17,595 nt of DNA, taken from positions 7,432 to 25,026 of the forward strand of contig FLMG01004043.1 of the NCBI GenBank assembly GCA_900088475.1, read 5' to 3'. The notes beneath the pieces were generated by a model that was not told where the DNA came from, searched no databases, and saw only the letters and a program-made list of their open reading frames with translations. The position numbers and the translations under genes are program-made. Source of the stretch: Hyphochytrium catenoides (Eukaryota; Sar; Hyphochytriomycetes; Hyphochytriales; Hyphochytriaceae). Numbering within the stretch: position 1 is the first letter of the stretch; each line of letters opens with the position of its first letter. Positions 16,797-17,595 of the stretch are shown here, piece after piece.

Positions 16797-16887
16797 GGGG
16801 GCCGAATTTAATAAATTGATCTGCCATAGATCGATAATCCACCGTCGGGCTAATAAGGGAAGTCCTTATTTTTTATAATTGAGCCCC
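16797..16887. repeat. Nested inverted repeats, 91 bp
   Basis: The outer arms GGGGCCGAATT (16797-16807) and AATTGAGCCCC (16877-16887) pair at 9 of 11 positions. Inside are GATCT/AGATC (16818-16822 and 16828-16832) and AATAAGG/CCTTATT (16852-16858 and 16864-16870). A transcript could fold into a three-stem structure. It is not a tRNA: the T-arm consensus is missing. It could be a miniature inverted-repeat element or a structured RNA. Confidence 0.55.
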
Positions 16888-17105
16888 ACACTCTCCTCCC
16901 TTGTAGTAATGTGCATTGTGAGAAAAGTGTCTGACCACAACAAAAAAGGTAAGGCTTATCGAGAAGGAGAGATCTCATAGATTTCATTCATTCAGACTGC
17001 GACAGGTGTGTAGTCGTTGTACACGTCGTTCTCTCTGTTCTAGTCTCTCCCTCTTTTCGTCCCCCCAATACATTTGAAGCGCTCTCTCATTGAAACGGCC
17101 AGCTC

Positions 17106-17420
17106 GTGATGTCTCTCTACTCCTCTATCTTGCTCTTTATGAGTCACATACTGCCGCTGACCTCTATCTTGCTCTTTATGTTGCAGTGCATTGTATTTGA
17201 ATGGCCTTATCGCGGACTTAGTGAGGGAAATCTCGATTCCCTGCTGGCAGCGAACATCACGACGAAGCGCCGTTCTGTCCCTCTCCCTCCTCCTCTATCT
17301 CTTCCTCCCTTCCGTCACCTCCCTTCCCGACCTTCCCGATGTGTTTCCTGGAGCCAACGCTCGCGCTTGTCTCCTGTCAGGCATTTGATCATTCAAACCT
17401 TCAGTGCGGCGGCTGCCTAG
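17106..17420 (+). other. Open frame of doubtful status with a 20-bp direct repeat
   Basis: A 103-aa frame from ATG 17109 begins with hydrophobic SSILLFMSHILPLTSILLFM and ends in Pro, Ser and Arg-rich sequence. The N-terminal repetition comes from a perfect 20-bp direct repeat (17122-17141 and 17161-17180). The CTCCCT-rich second half and competing open frames make a chance ORF likely. An acceptor-like CTTTATGTTGCAG ends at 17186. Confidence 0.2.
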
Positions 17421-17572
17421 TGCTTTTCTTCCTGAGATTTGCACGCAGCTTCAGTTGTTACTTCTCCGACAGACACGGAGCAAGCAGGCAGACCGACGGA
17501 CTGCTGCTGTATTACGCAAAGAGGGGGCCTGGAACCACGTCTTTCTACTGTTTCTTATCAGTGAGAGTCACG

Positions 17573-17595
17573 ATGTTGGCAAAGCTATCCTTGCT
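17573..17595 (+). CDS. Possible 5' end of a gene cut by the window edge
   Basis: An ATG at 17573 opens MLAKLSL, which would suit the beginning of a signal peptide, but only 23 nt are visible. It is included as a marker for the next window only. Confidence 0.15.

Larger units (their letters stand above)
16269..17105. other. Intergenic with hairpins
   Basis: No supported exon. A near-perfect hairpin lies at 16461-16479 (ATTCAGCC arms, 3-nt loop) and a nested inverted-repeat structure at 16797-16887. A GC-rich GGGCGAGCCC motif at 16502-16511 recurs elsewhere in the window. The rest is AT-rich with ATCATC and GTAGTA tracts. Confidence 0.5.

Noticed and set aside
16797-16887. tRNA gene
   Set aside because: A GGGGC/GCCCC terminal stem is present, but there is no T-arm consensus or anticodon arm of the right size. 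No tRNA, rRNA or spliceosomal RNA signature was found elsewhere either.

Overview
This is nuclear DNA from a compact, intron-rich eukaryote. The genes are interrupted by many short GT-AG introns, mostly 36-125 nt with one of 353 nt. Many introns have a CTAAC or CTGAC-like branch site just before a short pyrimidine tract. A dynein-arm assembly factor implies a flagellated or ciliated stage. The gene set (RPA3, TMEM184/LAZ1-type membrane protein, DNAAF6, a short ELMO protein, a single-domain globin, a CAMK-like kinase) fits a free-living or parasitic protist. An alveolate such as a perkinsid is my guess, not something the sequence proves. TAA, TAG and TGA are all used as stops, so the genetic code appears standard.

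Layout. The first ~0.9 kb is low-complexity, polypyrimidine-rich DNA. On the minus strand follow RPA3 (948-1551, five tiny exons), a six-exon TMEM184/DUF300 gene (2040-4178) and an uncertain small gene (4385-4670). On the plus strand DNAAF6/PIH1D3 (5224-6046) converges on a candidate minus-strand gene (6240-7000, perhaps starting at 7330). A single-exon, membrane-anchored non-RD protein kinase (7516-8865, plus) converges on a two-exon globin with an N-myristoylation signal (9033-10017, minus). Within about 50 bp of the globin start codon a plus-strand four-exon gene begins (10065-10485). It is followed by a five-exon plus-strand gene (10587-11288). Neither belongs to a family I recognise. From 11.3 to 14.5 kb the sequence is mixed: coding-like tracts, a 181-bp tandem duplication (12.23-12.59 kb), hairpins, and a candidate secreted-protein gene on the minus strand (13350-13938). 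An ELMO-domain gene lies at 14573-15639 (plus). The last 2 kb is mostly intergenic, with hairpins and a few weak ORFs, and ends at a possible new start codon (17573).

The genes do not form one pathway; the window looks like an ordinary housekeeping and cell-biology stretch. The most unusual items are the lipid-anchor-type globin that seems to carry Lys at the distal E7 position, the HMD (non-RD) kinase with a basic leader and a transmembrane segment, and ultrashort introns that hid several genes from simple ORF calling. All exon models were built by eye from splice signals, phase agreement and protein similarity, without RNA or database evidence.
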